DNA of 64,000 nt from Metopolophium dirhodum (taxonomy: Eukaryota > Arthropoda > Insecta > Hemiptera > Aphididae), in the NCBI RefSeq assembly GCF_019925205.1, contig NC_083565.1, positions 5,251,001 to 5,315,000 of the forward strand. The letters are read 5' to 3'. The notes under the pieces were generated by a model. It was not told where the DNA came from. It saw nothing but the letters and a program-made list of their open reading frames with translations, and did no database searches. Shown piece after piece: positions 62,271 to 64,000 of the stretch (position 1 is its first letter; each line of letters begins with the position of its first letter). Position numbers and translations under genes: made by a program.

Positions 62271-63240
62271 CACGGAGTGGAGTTTCACCATTATCGCAGC
62301 GTATATTATATAGTCTCCATTAAAGCGTCAGTGGAGTCACAATGACCTCTAAAGTCCGTATTTATACAAAGTTTGGGCGCAATTTCATCTACGGCTCGAT
62401 TTGCCATTATAATATAATATATATATATATATACACCCGAAACGTATTATGCGCTGGTGCGGTGTCTGTTTATGGATGCGGTCGGGGATTGGGGAGGGTG
62501 TTTTGCGTTTAGTATTTGTCTCCGCACAAACTGCCCCAGAGGACGAGTTTGTGCGCGGGAATCAGCGGAATGGTAGGGTAAGTCAAGCAAGACGTTAGTG
62601 AAGTAATTTCGAGGGTGAAAAACAAAAAGCGGAGCTCTATATATAAATGCGCAGATAGAAAGAGAAAGAGAGGGCGGAGAACAATAAAAACTGGTCCGGG
62701 GTATTTTCGTTGTTTAATTGGATTCGCTTTGTCGAAGTGATGATGGGCCGGGAACGAGAGGAAGGAAGAAATGGAAAAAAGGAACTACAACAAGAGGAAA
62801 GCTTTTAAACTAAAATGGAAACAAACAGCATACTGTGCCAAGTTCATTAATAAAACGGCACCGCCACCACCATCGTCGCAGCCGCCACCGTATATATAAC
62901 CCGTCTCGCTTTCACCCGGCGGCGTGGCGGCGTTTACCCAGAACGCCGCCGCTGACGACTACGTCGTTAACCAACTCCACCGCCACCGTCGCCACACTAA
63001 AAGCTCGTCCGGGTGTCATCGATTAAACCGAACCGGCCAATCGGAGTGAGCCGTTTACGAAATGGCGGCTTTAAATGAAGTGGTAATCCTCCTCCGGAGC
63101 TGCTTCTACAACCCGCTCCCCCGGGCCCTCTCCGACCCACCCTTATGGCTGTATAAGTCCGGTAATGACTGCGCAGGAAAGTTTTAGCCGCCTGCAGGGC
63201 GTCACGGGCCGCCACTATTGCCGCCGCCACCGCCGCCCAT
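62271..63240. promoter_or_regulatory. CpG-rich promoter/enhancer-like block
   Basis: Non-repetitive, G/C-rich sequence, especially 62840-63240. It has a CCAAT box (GGCCAATCGG at 63035-63044), GA-rich tracts at 62650-62675 and a GCCGCCACCGCC-type run at 63220-63237. The stretch 62310-62400 (TCCATTAAAGCGTCAGTGGA...) also looks constrained rather than drifting. Frames on both strands lack recognisable domains. It may be a promoter of a gene beyond the window or a conserved enhancer. Confidence 0.4.
63062..63187 (+). CDS. Candidate small ORF, 41 aa (low confidence)
   Basis: ATGGCGG start inside the CpG-rich block. The peptide begins MAALNEVVILLRSCFYNPLP and ends GNDCAGKF. The opposite strand is also open here, so openness partly reflects base composition. 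No homology recognised. Confidence 0.15.
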   Translation: MAALNEVVILLRSCFYNPLPRALSDPPLWLYKSGNDCAGKF

Positions 63241-64000
63241 TATCTATTAAGCCTATATATATATATATTTAATATAATAATATATTATATTCACTGTAAA
63301 AAAATGTCGTTAAATTTCAATTATAATATTATGCTGTGTAAATTCGTACACTGAATCTATAGATATAAATTATATATTATTATGTGTTAGTCTATTTTCC
63401 ACGTGAAACATGTTTTGATTACCTATAACCTATATACACAATAATATTATACATATATACCTGCAAAATGCAAATAAAGTGGCTTTCTAATTAAAGGTAT
63501 GTTATATATGTATCATATAATATATACCACGTGTTCTATAATTACAAACATTTTTTATTTGTAATTTCAGCATATCAAATGCAGTAGGTACATATTTTAC
63601 AAATCATCAACTTGTATCAATTTTTAATTATTTACTGCTTATACACAAGGTTAATATTTTACCATAGCATTTCTACCAAACATTATTTCTTTTATAATTT
63701 ACAAGATCCTTAACTACGTACATATAAGTATATAACTATATTAAAAAAATTTTCTATTCTTCTATATTACATATACAGAATGAACATGATAATATTATAT
63801 AATGATTACCACTGTATATGTTTGGGCGTTTGGCGACATACTCGTAAATAAAATATGACTGCGAGTTTTAAAATTTATCCGGAGGGAATGACGAGGGATC
63901 CCGCACATATATTCAACTGAAATGGCAAAACGTATAAATAAATAATTTTTTTTTAAAGAAAAAAATGTTTAGATTGTATATACATGGAATTTAAAATCTT
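63241..64000. other. AT-rich stretch to the window end
   Basis: Nothing recognised. CpG content falls back to the desert level. Confidence 0.4.

Noticed and set aside
1..64000. CRISPR arrays, bacterial operons, phage or insertion sequences
   Set aside because: Intron-containing gene, eukaryotic tRNA and animal-type transposon remnants; no prokaryotic features seen.
1..64000. Known insect microRNAs (let-7, bantam, miR-1, miR-9, miR-10, miR-124)
   Set aside because: Their mature sequences were not found by eye on the plus strand; a proper search of both strands is still needed.

Overview
This is eukaryotic nuclear DNA, very AT-rich and mostly non-coding. It looks like an aphid or a close hemipteran relative. 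The reasons are short introns inside a compact multi-exon gene, a 1.4 kb interspersed repeat whose ends I recognise from aphid sequence, an excess of the palindrome AGGTACCT, and CpG-rich patches standing out of an AT background. I cannot name the species.

Only two genes are certain. One is a TRIM37-type E3 ubiquitin ligase on the minus strand (12554 down to 4308). I rebuilt it as 17 coding exons encoding 740 residues with RING, B-box, coiled-coil and MATH regions. The other is a tRNA-Val(AAC) at 60067-60139. A single-exon reading frame at 21026-21712 (228 aa, no family recognised) is a plausible orphan gene. Weaker candidates are a cysteine-rich terminal exon at 22381-22554 and an exon-like block on the minus strand at 22770-22892.

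Layout: 1-4.3 kb holds repeats downstream of TRIM37. 4.3-12.6 kb is TRIM37, with two opposed repeat copies in its last intron. 12.6-20.7 kb is its upstream flank, then repeats, including a nested foldback element at 17.5-19.7 kb. 20.9-23.0 kb holds the orphan ORF and exon-like pieces. 23.2-28.5 kb is dense in mobile elements: a full repeat copy, a near-perfect 185-bp-arm inverted repeat, and a non-autonomous hAT element with a perfect 8-bp target duplication. 28.5-60 kb is a gene desert with microsatellites, transposon remnants and a CpG-rich promoter-like block at 47.9-48.8 kb. 60.1 kb has the tRNA with a repeat inserted 14 bp downstream. 62.3-63.2 kb is a second CpG-rich promoter- or enhancer-like block.

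The desert with its CpG-rich blocks would fit a large regulatory domain or giant introns of a gene whose coding exons lie outside the window; this is inference. I found no cluster of genes working together as a system. The unusual content is mostly in repeats and hairpins. All splice sites and repeat boundaries were read by eye.
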